Assembly: GCA_029379385.1 (NCBI GenBank)
Contig: CM055612.1
Span: 17,112,001-17,176,000 of the forward strand
Source of the DNA: Quillaja saponaria
Taxonomy: Eukaryota > Streptophyta > Magnoliopsida > Fabales > Quillajaceae
Reading direction: 5' to 3'
DNA: 64,000 nt
This document shows positions 44,888 through 57,318 of the stretch, piece after piece. The notes under the pieces are model-generated. The model was not told the DNA's origin. It did not search any database and saw nothing but the letters and a program-made list of their open reading frames with translations. A program made the position numbers and the translations under genes. Within the stretch, counting starts at the first letter, position 1; each line of letters begins with the position of its first letter.

Positions 44888-46026
44888 AATAGGAGATGAG
44901 GATGCCATGTTAATGTCCTATTTTGGTCATAGATGGAGTGGTTGCTTATTGTAATTAGGGAGCAAGGGCTTGGAATGATAAAGTAAAGCTGAGCTTTGTG
45001 AATGGTAAACCAAAATTTTTGGGACCACTCCAAATTTGAGTAGTTACAAAAATGGGTAATCTAATAACAACTTTTGTAAAATTATATATAATTTAATTTG
45101 CAAGGTTTGCTTTGCATGATGTGGAAAATCGAGAATGGAAATGCTTATTTGAAGAAAAATTCATAGAATTTTATCCAATTAAAGTTAATGATACAACCAA
45201 GAGAAGCTCAGGTCTAAGAGAACCCAAGAGGAAGCTATTTAAAATTATAAACACCTGATAGCTATCCATGTCTTAATTGTCTTAAAATTGAGACTTTAAT
45301 GTCTATTCTTCTGTTCTTCTACCTTTTGAAAAGATCCATGGGTTTCCATCCTATGGATGTTGCAGATGTAGCAGTCATTTATTTCAAACCTTACTTTGCC
45401 AAATATGTATTATCATTTCCAATACATAATAATTAAGAAATCAAATCTTATGATACTACTTAGTCTAACAATTCTATAATACGTGTTAGTCTAACGATCC
45501 TGTTTCCATCCGTCCTATGGAGCCATAATTTTGCAGTAGATCACATCATAAAAATATAAAAATTTAATAGTTGTGCTAAGCCAAAGTACTTCATTTTCCC
45601 TTGAAAGCCTTTAAGTACCATTCAAGGTGATACACATTGCACTTAAGAATTTAGCAATGATAGATGAATCAAATTATTGACCATATACACTTTAAATGCA
45701 GAAGTACTATAGTTTATTACACGAGAACCCAAAATATGGTTTGAATGGTAAATAAATTCTTTATTGGCATGTTTAGTCTCGCGTAGATGATTAAGTTCAC
45801 CATACAGAAATCCAATATTCCACATTAGAATATTAATAAGCATATTTATAATGTAACTAAATAGTACGAGTTGTATTCGTGCTTATCATGAAATGCCATC
45901 AGGTGTCTCATTAGACATTTATAGATAAGGTGCCATATAGCTCGAGAAAGGTTGACTATTGTTGAACACCTATTCCACTTAATGCAACTTTTAGTTACAT
46001 CCATTTCAAATTCAACTTACACACAC

Positions 46027-46070
<44 letters not shown>

Positions 46071-46377
46071 CATACAAGATATGGAATCTAGTGTCATACA
46101 AAGAAATAGTTAAACTACCTAAACAGAATTCGTTTCAAGAAACCTATATAAGTTGATATGTAAGCTTAGCAATTAAAAGATTATAACTATAACGGTTATG
46201 AAGTAAGTATTGTTTGGAAATATGAATTCCATTTCCGAACCCTACTGTGAGCCTAATGATACACGTGAGTGCAAAAGGATGTGACGAACAAGATTTGTAA
46301 ACCGGTGAGTGATCAACTATTACCCTTTGGTGGCTAGATTATTATGTGTAATTATATGTGAATTTGAATAGATGTGT
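44888..46377 (+). mobile_element. Middle part of LTR M, copy 2
   Basis: Matches 9232-10770. The start of LTR M and the copia RNase H are not found to its left; an unrelated LTR piece ends at 44887 instead. A long AT dinucleotide run at 46024-46066 expands a shorter one at 10446-10460. Confidence 0.75.
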
Positions 46378-49300
46378 TGTTATAACCCTCATAACCTGAT
46401 AAAGTAAAATCGAGTTTTAGACATAATGTGTAAATTTTTGTTATAAAATAATAAATATGTAAACAAATTAATTAAATAGAGATATAATTAAACATCTTAT
46501 AATATGATATCCTAGTATACGTTTTAAGAATTTGTGAATTTCGATATCTTACTATATGAAAATTTTAATAAATCCTTACCATAAAGAGATATATATATAT
46601 ATATACCTAAAACTGTGATAAAATTTTAGCCACAAATTTGCAAAAAAAAACAAAAAAACAAAAAAACAAAAAAAAAAAAAAAAAAAAACCTTAACTTTTG
46701 TACTTTACTTTTCTAATTTTGTCCTATTTGTTTTTTGTCTTTATCTTCCTTTCATTTTTTTTTTATTGTTGTCGTTTGTCTTTGCCCTTTACTTTCTTCC
46801 ACCGACCTTCAATTCCTATCTTAGAAATTTCTAGAGCCATCAAGACAAATTGGGATTTTAGATGAAAAAAAAAAAAAAAACAAAGATGTTGAAAATCATT
46901 TGGCGTGAATGGAAGGAAGAAGAAAGTGGAAGTCATCTTTGTGATCTTCTCGTACAGAAGCTCCAGATCATTACCCTTTGCTTCAATTTCTTCGTGTCTT
47001 AGCCTCTGTGGTTCTTCCTAATTCCTACAATTTACAGAGCTCACAAATCTCTTTATCTTTACCTCTGTTTAAGAATTTAAATAACTTCCAAACAGGTTTT
47101 TCCCTGTTTTGCTTGTTATGTAAGTTGTACATATTCCTCTTGCTTGCAGCCGATATTCATCATGTGGGTGAACCTCTTTCATCTCCTTTATTTCAAACCA
47201 TGACAGTCCATTAAGTTGGCAGCAAGTTGTTCCCTTTGATATTGCAACTCCTTTACGGCAACTCTAGGTGAGGGATTTTCTGCCTCTTTACCGTGAATTA
47301 CAGTAGTTAGTGAGTTGTTTGGTAGTTATAGGTTTGCTTAGTAATTAATGAGTTTGTTTAGTAACTAATTAGTTGGTAATTTTGCTTAATCTCTTTATAT
47401 TTTGATGGTTGTTGAGCTAGACCTATGAATTTAGTAAAGATTGTAAGTAAAGGCTTTGGATAAAAAAACATATAAGACAATTTTATGATCATTGAAAAGG
47501 TTCCTTGAAATTTTAGGGTATAGATATTAGAAGTGAAGGATTCAAGTTTTTGATAAATAATTAATTGAAATTGAAGTTTATGTTAAGGATATATTAACTT
47601 AATTATGACATATGTATAAGACTGTTAAGAGTTAATAAGTTAACTTAGGAGCTAAATAAATTTAAATTAAAGATGTGAGAACAATTTAAATTAAAAAAAC
47701 GTAAAAATGGAGATTGGGACCATATAAATTAGTAATGGGTAATTTAGAATTCAATTGTATTTATGATAAGAGTATATAGTTTAGAGATTTAATTAACTTT
47801 AGATAATTAAACTAAGCTTAATTGAATAAAGATTTATGAGATTATGTTAATTGTGTTAAGAAGTATATATAAATATATGAATTAGGATGAAAATGTACAT
47901 GCTAAATAACTAACAAGATGCTTAAAGAAATTTAAATGTTATTAAGCATATATATATATATATAGAAGCGATGTACCTAAAAGTCATTAGATAAACTATT
48001 AAGTAGGAAATTGTAATATAAAGGTTGTAAATTAAATAATGTTTGAACCTATAATTTTTAGCTTCAGATCATATCGAGGATACTCTGATACTGTCCCAGT
48101 CTAGAAGGAACAATGAGTCTCATTCTTGAGTTTCGTGAGTGAATTTCGTGTACTTTGGTTGTCAGATTATTATGTATCATTATCACTTTTTTTGGGTTTT
48201 TCATATTTTAACTCTTTCTTTTACAAGGCAAATAGTCTACATACATTATTACTTAGATGGCCAACCTAAAAATCAATACATAAAGTCAATGTGACAAATT
48301 AAGTAAGACAAAGGAATATGCCATTATGAATAATAGGTTCCTACGATGCATTATTTTCTGACTATAAATAGGTCATGAATTTCATCTAGGATGCTAGTGA
48401 TGTTAATAAAAATGAGAATAAAGCATGCCCAAGATACTTGTAAAAATGTCTAAAATGTGTAAAATTTAAGTAAATATTTGAAATTTAGTAACTCTAGATT
48501 TTTGTAATTAAAAGGTTTATAACTTATAAAAATTATCAAACTAAGTAATACTTAAAAAATTTAATTGCAACTCCAAAAAGTGTTATTGAGTTAACAACGT
48601 ACGTGAATGCAAGAGGAAGTAACGAACAAAATCAGTAACCGGTGAGTGGTTAATTGTTGCTTTTCGAGGTTAGATTATTATGTGTAATTGTATGTGTATT
48701 TAAATAAATGTGCAAATGCAATGTTTTAGTGACTTATTTGAATCAAGCTTGTTTGAAATTGTTTGTGGTTAATAAGGGCCAACAAATTGAAATTTTTCTG
48801 AGAAATGATTTTTATTTCCGAAACTAAGATCCAAGTGCACCTAGGATATTCTAATTTTCTGATAAATATTTATAAAAATTTGAGTGCTCAGCTCTAGTGG
48901 AATGGATTATGTATAAAGATTAATCTATTGTGCAGGTGCGTAAATGCCCGGTAAGGGGTAAATTTGTTGTGCGTGACTGGGTTACTCGTTGGCCCTTTGC
49001 TTGCTATGTAGGCTTTGCCCTTTGCTTGCTATGTATGCTTTGAGTGTTTTGATTGTTTGGTTTGAATTGTGAATTCTATCCATTTTTATTGCTTTTTCTA
49101 TCTTGTGAATCATATGAATTGTGATTTTATGATGATTATATGTACGTACGTGTACCGTTGAATCAAGATATGGATGTGGTTACATGAGATTAATTAATTG
49201 ATTATATATTCTATTAGTGCGTTAAGTGATGCTAGTACCTTTTAGGTACGATTTTTCACTCATGAAGTCCATATGACTCACCCTTCTTTTGTGGATATTT

Positions 49301-49571
49301 TTTTTTTAGTAACAGGATTTCAAAATAAGTTAACCACTGATATGGGGATTTGCTGAAGATTTGATAGCAAGGTAAAATTCAGAATCTCATACTTGAAGTC
49401 AAGGATGAAAGGTTGCAGTCATACTAGAATTGTAGGGTGTTTAATTTTGTATAATGTAATAGTCTAGTTATTAGTTTTGTTTATGATGTGGACAAAGCAG
49501 AGCTCCTCCTTGTCTTTGTGTCATTGTTGTTGTAAAAAAAATAAAAATAAAAAAAAATAAAAAGAGCATAT
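46378..49571 (+). mobile_element. LTR N, copy 2, 3'-truncated
   Basis: Starts TGTTATAACCCTC with flank TGTGT, as in copy 1. It follows LTR N to the GTTGTTGTAAAAAAA tract and stops at 49571, about 230 bases short of the LTR end. Here it joins the copia block at a point equal to 16077. The hairpin reads GTACCTTTTAGGTAC at 49234-49248. Confidence 0.75.
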
Positions 49572-49855
49572 GGTAAGCGAGTTGATCATAAGGAATTTAC
49601 ATTAGTATGCTCTGATCAATAAGCTAAGGAATATCTCGTCATAAGAAATTTTTTGCACTTCATGGTATTTCACATTTGCAAACCCCTTCTGACACACCAC
49701 AACATAATGGCATTGTTGAGCATCACCACCGTCATCTTGTTGAAACAGGACTTACTTTACTACATCAAGCTTCGATCCCCATGTCCTTTTGGTCCTATTC
49801 TTTCCTTACTGCACTCACACACTCAATAGATTATTATTCTATATTTATCCCTTAT
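49572..49855 (+). pseudogene. Inverted copia integrase piece, copy 2
   Basis: Plus-strand frame with SDQ.AKEYL (region of the second catalytic Asp), [53 protein letters not shown], typical of the copia integrase core; the Glu of VE is retained. In an intact element integrase joins the cDNA to the genome. Only about 90 residues remain. The orientation is opposite to the gag piece at 49862-50051, as in copy 1. It contains about 30 bases (49588-49617) absent from copy 1. Confidence 0.8.
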
Positions 49856-49861
49856 AATTTA

Positions 49862-50051
49862 GGATAATTATTTGTATTCATGAGCTTCAAAGGCAATTGA
49901 GTTGCTGCATTACTAGAGATAAGATTATTAGAGTTTGGAAGTTGAGAAGAGGAAGAAACAATGATAGGCGTAGTGGTTAAAGTTTCAGTTTGATCACCAA
50001 ACATGATAAAAGTAGGATAAGTGGGATCTGAAACTCGTGGGAGTAAAAAAA
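49862..50051 (-). pseudogene. Ty1/copia gag N-terminus, copy 2
   Basis: Same minus-strand block as 16341-16526: SSSSQLPNSNNLISS, NAATQLPLKLMNTN. The PBS counterpart at 50052-50063 has one substitution. The LTR counterpart continues to 50349, with an extra ~35-base partial repeat near 50213-50250. Confidence 0.7.
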
Positions 50052-51009
50052 GCTCTAATACCATAAAACAATTTGATGAAAAGATGATTTGTATATTGAT
50101 TGATCAATTCCATAGGTTGTACATGTATATATAGGTGCATAGAGATAAGTTTGTTAGCCTAAAACTAACTTATATACATGATTTAAAATACAAACAATTA
50201 TCCTTAATTATAAGAGATATATATAGAATAATTATCTTAATAATTATAAGAGATAAATATAGAATAATCTAATAGAAAACTAATCAGTAGGCTTCCTTCT
50301 AATGCCAGGTACATTGTATGACTCTTGCCTATAGTTTTCTTAATTAAATTGTTATAACCCGGTACGTTAATATTTCGTTTTAGCAACTTTGTGTGTAAAT
50401 TTGGTATATTAGTGAATCAATAGTAAGTAAAAATAAAGCTAAAGTAAATAAATATATATGTATATATAAAGATATATATATATATATATATATACAAATA
50501 TAAAGCAATAATAATTATTCACCATGTATTTGGTTTGACTTTAACTTTAATTTTTAAAAAATTTTGTTTTAAGTGAAACAATTTTCTAGGTGTAAAATAT
50601 GATGTAAATAAAGAGAATTAAGTAGATTGAGTGTATAATAATATGTATGTAAAAATAGGAATTTGGTTTAAATTTGAACCACAAATTTAAAAAGGAATTT
50701 TGACCAAGTTTATATAATTGTCTTTTTCCTCCTTTCTCCACACTTCTACACCAACCTTGCCTCCTCCTTCTTTATATTCTTTTGCCTTTAACTCCTCTAT
50801 TTCTAGCCCCTTGAGAAACAGTTGAAACATGGCAAATTTAGGGCTAGATCTTAGAAATCTTTCAGGCTTGGCGTGACACCCTTCTTCCCTGTTTTTGCCG
50901 TGAAGTTTTTTTGCAACCAAGTATAGTATTCCTCCAAGCAGCAAAGACCTTTTTCCTTTTCCATGTAGATTTCTTAGGGAGACTTGCACGAAAAAAAAAA
51001 AAATAAGAA

Positions 51010-51247
51010 TCATAGAGGCTAATGGATTAGCTGCTTTCTTGAGAGCTACACGTCACTTTGCACGTCTTGAAAGAGATATTAACTTGGGAGCTCTTGAGAG
51101 ACTTATGGTTAGATCCCCAAATCTAAGAAGTTTAAGGTTAAACCGTGCAGTGCCCTTGATGCACTTCATAAAATATTGATGCGAGCACCTGAGCTAGTGG
51201 ACTTGGGTATGGGATCTTATGTCCATGATTCGGATTTTGAGAGTTAT
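51010..51247 (+). pseudogene. TIR1/AFB-type fragment, copy 2, 5' part
   Basis: Readable blocks RDINLGALERLMVRSPNLRSL, RLNRAVPL, then after the same one-base shift as copy 1 DALHKILMRAPELVDLG, GSYVHDSDFESY. Several residues here (INLGALERL, NRAVPL) fit the family better than copy 1 does, so this copy keeps more of the captured sequence. It has lost about 17 bases at the SLNFA block. LTR P interrupts it right after ESY, with target duplication GTTAT. Confidence 0.75.
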
Positions 51248-52679
51248 TGTCACACTCTCAAATAAATGTATGACTGGCCAGAGGAATGGATGTCCATACC
51301 CCTATAACCCTGAATATGCAAATAGATAAACACAAAACAATTTATAGAAATTTTGGCAGAGTTTCCCCATACGATAGAACATGCCCATAATGAAAACAAA
51401 TAATCTGGATTCAAGTCGATAGTAAAACAAAACATCAGAATATACAAAGGGGCTCCGCCCTGACAACACACAATGCACCATAATAATCACGATATGTAAA
51501 TATATTACAACCATGCATGACATCCTATGTGACTGCAAGTATTGTCCTTTACGCTCCATGTGTGTGATTTCTGAAATATACCTTGCCGCTATAGAGTCTA
51601 CAGGTGGGCCTATATAGCAATTAACTGCTATCTCCTGAAAACTAAAAAAAATACCACAAAGAAAAGGGTGAGTCACCATGACTCAGTGAGTAACTCATGT
51701 ACCCTATGGGTACCAGCATCATACAGCACAAAAATTATAAGTTATAACTCATATTCAAATTTGTTAATACGCGTATGTGGTTACTATAATCATATAATCA
51801 CAATTCAATTAATTTACAATCCCAAAACAGCAACCAACTTATACAAATCAATTAACAATTACACAATCAACTAAACAAACAAAGGGCCAACGAGTAACCT
51901 AGCCCCGCACACCAGTATCACCCCCTGCCAGGCATTTACGCGCCCGCACACCAAATTAATCTCCGTACACAATCCATCCCACCGAGGCTGAGCACTCAAT
52001 TTTAAAGAATATTTATCAAAATTAGGATTTCTCATATAAACTTGTAAATTCAAATAATCTAGGTGCACCTGGATTTTTAATTTCAAAAAAGAAAATCATT
52101 TTCCAGAAAATGTTCATGTGTTGGCCCTTATCAAACGCAGTCAATGTCAATCACATATCATTCAATCAAATTGCTGAAGTCACTCATTTGCCTAGATTTT
52201 AATATAACTCATATAATTCAAGTATACACGTAATGGCACACAAAAATCTGATAACCATAAAGAACATAATTCACTCACAAGTTCACGAATGAGACTCGTC
52301 AGTTCGTTTGATATATGACAGTGCCGGAATATCCTCGACACGCTTTGGAGCTCAAAAATCATAAATCAATAAATTACTAACAATCACTTCTAAATTAATT
52401 TGACGATTTCTTAATTATACATAGTTATATCGAATATGTAAAATGATAGTAATTAATCCGTTACATTTACCGAATTATCTTTCATAATTTAACGTTACCC
52501 TATATATATTAGAAGTAATCCTTATATATATATATGTATATATATATATAATTTCAATTTAATTAATTATATTATTGAATAACTTAGCATGAGTTGCTTG
52601 CCTAATTGTGTATATAAATATATATACATATTACTTGTTTAATATTAATCTCCTTTTAAATTATTTCTTCTAATGTTCA

Positions 52680-53460
52680 CATATTATGTTAGTGCAATTG
52701 CAATCTAATTCACTCATTTATCTTCCTAATTCGTCTAGTAGGAGATTATTCCTACTCTTCCTATACCACTGCCTTGACCAACAACTCAAGGCACTCGACC
52801 TCCCATTCCTTCATGCTTCACCGTCCAAACAATGTCCATTAGTAACCGATTGTCATCGATGTTGTCCATCCCCCAACCTGTTAACTACTTCCAAAATGAA
52901 TCCAACAACTTCCTATGTTGAATCTAACTCCTCAATCAAGGTGAAGACAACCCACTCACGGTTACACAAGGTAATCAAGTAATTAAGGGCACAATTTAGT
53001 AGAAAATTACACAATTTAAAACCGCCAAGGTGAAGTGAGAAAGAGAGTGGCTTGCGGCTGGCAGCTAGAACATCCGGCTTCTTACCATGAACGAAAACCA
53101 ACCTCTTCACTCTACTATGCTATGCGATGGCTACTGTCTCCTAGTGATGCTCATGGTCAGTTGCTACCATGTCTGGGAATGGAAGCTCGACCCTGCCAAC
53201 AGTTGAAGGAAACAAGCAACTTGCGTTGCACATGTGGAATAAATTCAACTGCTAAGATTGCTCACCAAGTTTTGGATGATTGGGATCGAGAATAGAGAAG
53301 AAAATGAAAGAGGTGCAGAGCAGAGGAAAGCAAAGCCGTCTGTCTCTCTTTTCTTCACTCTTTTCTTTCCTGAAGAGAAGACACCAGCAGGAAAAAATAA
53401 AGCAAAAAAGAGCCTAATAAAATAATAGCAAAAAAACTACACCACACAATTGCTTAGATT
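52680..53460. other. Variable GC-richer segment of LTR P
   Basis: GC-richer block in the family's variable slot. Plus-strand frames at 52686-52982 and 53035-53295 and minus frames over the same area show no recognisable domain and overlap each other. A C/T-rich stretch near 53335-53375 precedes an AT-rich tract and a long AT dinucleotide run at 53492-53530, in which the copia landed. Confidence 0.4.
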
Positions 53461-53488
53461 TTATTTTATTTTTTCAAATAATTGTAAG

Positions 53489-53531
<43 letters not shown>

Positions 53532-53534
<3 letters not shown>

Positions 53535-53755
53535 TATAGTGTAAATATAAACAGCTTAATTAGTGGGTCAAATTTCCTTATTTATAGTTTCTTTCCTTAT
53601 TTATAGTTTCCTTATTTCTCTGTAATTTCTATTACGTATTTGGTTGATATTTAGTCTAGGTTCATTATGTTAGGTTAAACACTTTAGCCTATAAATAAAG
53701 GCTCCCTCTTGTATATTGAAAATCATCTGAATATACATTCTTCTTACATTCAATA
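53532..53755 (+). mobile_element. Ty1/copia 5' LTR
   Basis: 224 bases starting TGTTATAGTGTAAATAT and ending TACATTCAATA, abutting the PBS. A CCTATAAATAAAGGCTCCC TATA box lies near 53689-53705. I count about 10 differences from the 3' LTR, so the element is not very recent. The flank ATATG compares with ATATA on the right; the site is an AT microsatellite. Confidence 0.9.
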
Positions 53756-53767
53756 TGGTATCAGAGC
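53756..53767 (+). other. Copia primer binding site (tRNA-iMet)
   Basis: TGGTATCAGAGC directly after the 5' LTR. It is the site where initiator methionine tRNA primes minus-strand synthesis. Confidence 0.95.
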
Positions 53768-53779
53768 TTAGGGAGAAAA

Positions 53780-53947
53780 AACCCTAATTTTTATTTTTCG
53801 CAGAAAAAAAACCCTTATTTTTATTTTTCGCTGTGTTTCTTTCCAGCGTGTCTCTCTATTGCTGCGTTTCATTCTAGCGTGTCTCTCTATTGTTGCATTT
53901 CATTCCAGCAGTACGATTATTGTTCATCGGGGGTACTGTTCATCAGT
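53780..53947 (+). repeat. Duplicated leader repeats of the copia
   Basis: Two adjacent tandem duplications in the untranslated leader. A ~28-base word (AACCCTAATTTTTATTTTTCGC form) occurs twice at about 53782-53832, and a ~35-base word built on AGCGTGTCTCTCTATTG occurs twice at about 53846-53910. Confidence 0.75.
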
Positions 53948-54394
53948 ATGTCTACCTCTAAAAAATCTGAAATCGGTATGTCAAAACCTAGTACTTTTAC
54001 CTCTGTGTTTTCTAGATCCCCTGTTATTACTACAGCTAACATTGTTCAATCAGCCAATTCACTTGAAGTTTCACCATCTAAAGACAAGCCTATTAATGTC
54101 TCATTATCAGCTACTGAATATGATAAGTTTCTACAGTATCAAGCTACCCAGCTATCTTCTCATAGTAATTATGTCGCTTGCCTCTCTCAGACCCATTCTG
54201 ACACTTGGATTCTTGATTCTGGTGCCTCTAATCACATATCTGGTAATCCCAAACTTTTTTCTAGTATTAGTAATCCATTATCACTTTCCACTATCACTAT
54301 AACTAATGGCTCCATAACCATTGCTAAAGGTATAGGTCAAGCTACACCATTATCTTCTTTGTCTTTAGAATATGTGCTTTATGTCCCTGAATAG
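53948..54394 (+). pseudogene. Copia Gag remnant fused to protease, gag core deleted
   Basis: From ATG 53948 the frame reads MSTSKKSEIGMSKP, a Ser/Thr-rich linker, LSATEYDKFLQYQATQLSS, then the protease site WILDSGASNHISG at 54206-54244 and VLYVPE before a stop at 54392. Aspartic protease cleaves the polyprotein; the DSGA motif is intact. Gag normally spans about 1 kb with a CX2CX4HX4C zinc knuckle before protease. Here only about 85 codons precede the protease and no knuckle is present, so most of gag has been deleted in frame. Confidence 0.85.
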
Positions 54395-54419
54395 TCAATT
54401 AACTTATTCTCTCAATTGT

Positions 54420-55480
54420 TCTGTCACTTTCATTGATGATTCTTTTACTATACAGGACCGACGTACGGGATGAACAATTGGCACAGGGCGTGAGTCACAG
54501 GGCCTCTACCATCTTACCACAATACCTACATCTTCAGTTGCTTGCTCTACAAATGTATCACCTATTCTCATTCACAGTCGATTGGATCATCCTAGTCTAT
54601 CTAAGCTTCAGAAGATGGTTTCTCGTTTGTCATCTCTGTCATCTTTAAATAGTGAATCGTGTCAGCTTGGCAAGCACACACGTGCTTCGTTTCCAAAGCA
54701 TAGTCGTTTTAGAGCAGAGTCTCCCTTTCATCTTGTTCATACTGATGTTTGGGGTCCTAGTCGTGTTAGTTCATCTTTGGGATTTCAGTATTTCGTAACC
54801 TTTATTGATGACTATTCTCGTTGCACGTGGTAATTTTTAATGAAAAATCGTTCTGAGTTATTTTCTATATTCCAACAGTTTTGTGCTGAAATTAAAACAT
54901 AATTTAGTGTTTCTATTCGTATTTTGTGTATTGATAATGCACGTGAATATTTTTCTACATCATTTCAGCACTTTATGACATCTCAAGGTATGCTGCATCA
55001 ATCATCTTGTTGTCACACCACTCAACAAAATGGAGTTGCTGAGCCCAAAAATAGACATTTAATTGAAACAGTTCGCACTCTATTACTTCATGGTCATGTT
55101 CCACTTCGGTTTTAGGGTGATGTTGTACTTACTGCATGCTTCCTTATTAATGGCATGCCATCTTCTACATTGCATAACAAAATTCCATATTCTATCATCT
55201 TTCCTAATCATCCCTTATATTCACTTCCGCTTCGTATCTTTGGTTGCATTAGTTTTGTTCATGATCTAACACTTGGACGGGATAAACTCTCTTCCAAATC
55301 ATTTAAGTGCATCTTCTTGGGTTATTCTCGCCTTCAAAAAGGGTATAAATGTTACTGTCCAGATAAGAATCATTACTTTATCTCTGCTAATGTTACATTT
55401 TTTGAGGAATCTTCATTCTTTTCCTCGACTATTCCTGAGTCACCTTCTATCTTTGAGGCCTTCTGGTTCCTTATCTTGGA
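54420..55480 (+). pseudogene. Copia integrase, broken
   Basis: After a frameshift the integrase zinc-finger region reads IHSRLDHPSLSKLQKMV and ESCQLGKHTRASFP; the first Cys of the usual CESC is Ser. The catalytic core keeps all three acidic positions: HTDVWGP, CIDNAREYF and the Glu of NGVAEPKNRHLIETV. It continues with the LRIFGCISFVHD and FKCIFLGYSRLQKGYKCY blocks of the C-terminal region. In-frame stops occur at 54831 (after RCTW), 54900 and 55113 (for the Trp of RFWG). Non-functional. Confidence 0.9.
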
Positions 55481-56653
55481 CCAAATGACTATGTATCATC
55501 TGCACCACTACCTGATCTTCCAGCAGACACAGTTGATATACCTGATGACTCACTTTCTATCCTAACACCTTCCCGTGCATCGGATTCTGCTTCACCACCT
55601 ATTTTACGAAGAGGTACTCGTTCAACTCGTAAACCTTATCCTATTTATACTTTTTTGAGTTATCATCGTTTATCTTCACCCTATTATGCATTTGTCTCCT
55701 CTTTGTCTTCTATTTATGTTCCAAAGTCCACCAGTGATGCTCTTGCTCATCCCGGGTGGCGGCATGCCATGATTGATGAAATGAATGCCTTACATACTAA
55801 TGGTACTTGAGAACTGGTCTCTTTACCTTCTGAAAAATCCACTGTTGGCTGTAAATGGGTATAAACTGTAAAAGTTCATCCTAATGGTTCTATTGATCGC
55901 TTAAAGGCTAGATTAGTAGCAAAAGGCTAAACTCAGGTCTATGGTATGGATTATTCAGAAACTTTCTCTCATGTAGCTAAAATTACATCTATTAGGGTAT
56001 TTATATCTCTAGCTGCTATTTTTGATTCGCCACTCTATCAATTGGACATCAAAAATGATTTCTTACATGGTGACCTTGATGAAAAAGTCTTTATGGAGCA
56101 ACCACCTGGTTTTGTTGCTCAGGGGGAGTCCGATATGGTGTGTCAATTGAAAAAATCTCTATATGGCTTAAAGCAATCTCCTAGAGCTTGGTTTGGTAGA
56201 TTCAGTGAAGTAGTTCTTAGTTTTGGCCTTCAGAGGTGTACTGTTGATCACTCAGTTTTCTATAAACATACACCTAATGGCAGAATTCTTTTAATTGTAT
56301 ATGTGGATGATATTGTGATTACAGGTGATGATAATCATGGGATTCAACAATTGAAATCATTCCCACAGTCTAAGTTTCAAACTAAAGACTCAGGACAGCT
56401 AAAATATTTCTTGGGCATTGAGGTTGCAAGATCACAATTGGGTATTTGCCTTTCTCAAAGAAAGTATTGTCTGGATGTCTTGAGTGATATAGGTATGTTA
56501 GATTTCAAACCTGTAGATACTCCTATGGATCCTAACACTAAACTTGTATCAGATGAGGGGGAGCTACTGACTAATCCTGAGCAATATAGACATCTTGTTG
56601 GTAAGCTGAATTATCTCACAGTCACTAGACTAGATATTGCTTTTTGCAACTAG
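55481..56653 (+). pseudogene. Copia reverse transcriptase, broken
   Basis: The linker (RKPYPIYTF, PGWRHAMIDEMNALH) is followed by RT with stops at 55808 (NGT-stop-ELV, for Trp), about 55862 and 55927. From 55946 a 235-codon open frame runs: MDYSETFSHVAKITSIRVFI, YQLDIKNDFLHGDL, VFMEQPPGFV, LKKSLYGLKQSPRAWF, YVDDIVITGDD (catalytic YVDD at 56300-56311), FLGIEVARS, GKLNYLTVTRLDIAF. LDIKNDFLHG has Asp where Ala is usual. A one-base shift in a T-run near 56641 ends the frame. Confidence 0.92.
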
Positions 56654-57310
56654 TATGGTTAGCAAATTTCTTTCTCAGCCTCGAACATCTCATTGGAATG
56701 CTATTATTCGTATCCTAAGATACCTTAAAACTGCACCCAGAAAGGGATTATTATATAAGAATCATGGGCACACTCTAGTTAGAGGACATGGTCGTGGTCA
56801 TACATTAGTCCATAAACATAATTCTACTCCAGTTCAAGGTTATAGCGATGCTGATTGGGCAGGCTCTCAATTTGACAGAAGATCTACTACAGGATACTGT
56901 ATATTTCTGGGTGAAAATCTTGTTTCATGGAAAAGTAAAAAGCAGACTGTTGTTGCAAGATCCAGTGCTGAATCTGAATATAGGGTCATGACTCAGACCA
57001 CTGCTGAGTTAGTTTGGCTGAAAAATCTATTAGACGAACTTGGATTTTAGCACTTACAGCTTATGGAGTTAGTATGTAATAATCAAGCTGCATTACATAT
57101 TGAATCAAATCCAGTCTTTCATGAACGAACAAAACATATAGAAGTTGACTGTCATTTCATTCGTGAGAAGCTTATGGATAATACAATCAAGACTACATAT
57201 TGAAAATCAGAAGATCAGTTAGCAGACTTATTCACAAAATCTTTGACAGGAAACGGATTGCGATATCTATGCAATAAGCTTGGAACATATAATCTTTATG
57301 CTCCAGCTTG
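56637..57310 (+). pseudogene. Copia RNase H, broken at the end
   Basis: Continues RT after the frameshift: SMVSKFLSQPRTSHW, RILRYLKTAPRKGLLY, GYSDADWAGSQFDRRST, GYCIFLGENLVSWKSKKQ, VVARSSAESEYRVM, ELVWLKNLLDELGF, with a stop at 57048. It then continues as [29 protein letters not shown] and DQLADLFTKSL, with another stop near 57201. The acidic residues of SDAD and SSAESEY are intact. Between RYLK and YSDADW there is a His/Gly-rich repeat (GHTLVRGHGRGHTLVHKH) that is longer than usual. Confidence 0.9.
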
Positions 57311-57318
57311 AGGGGGAG
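57308..57318 (+). other. Copia polypurine tract
   Basis: TTGAGGGGGAG directly before the 3' LTR start. It primes plus-strand synthesis in intact elements. Confidence 0.9.

Noticed and set aside
52686..53295. Overlapping open frames on both strands in LTR P
   Set aside because: Mutually overlapping frames, low-complexity Ser/Leu composition, no recognisable domain. Probably chance in a GC-richer leader block.
53859..54302. 147-codon frame overlapping the copia gag-protease frame
   Set aside because: It is a shadow of the frame containing DSGASNHISG and has no motif of its own.
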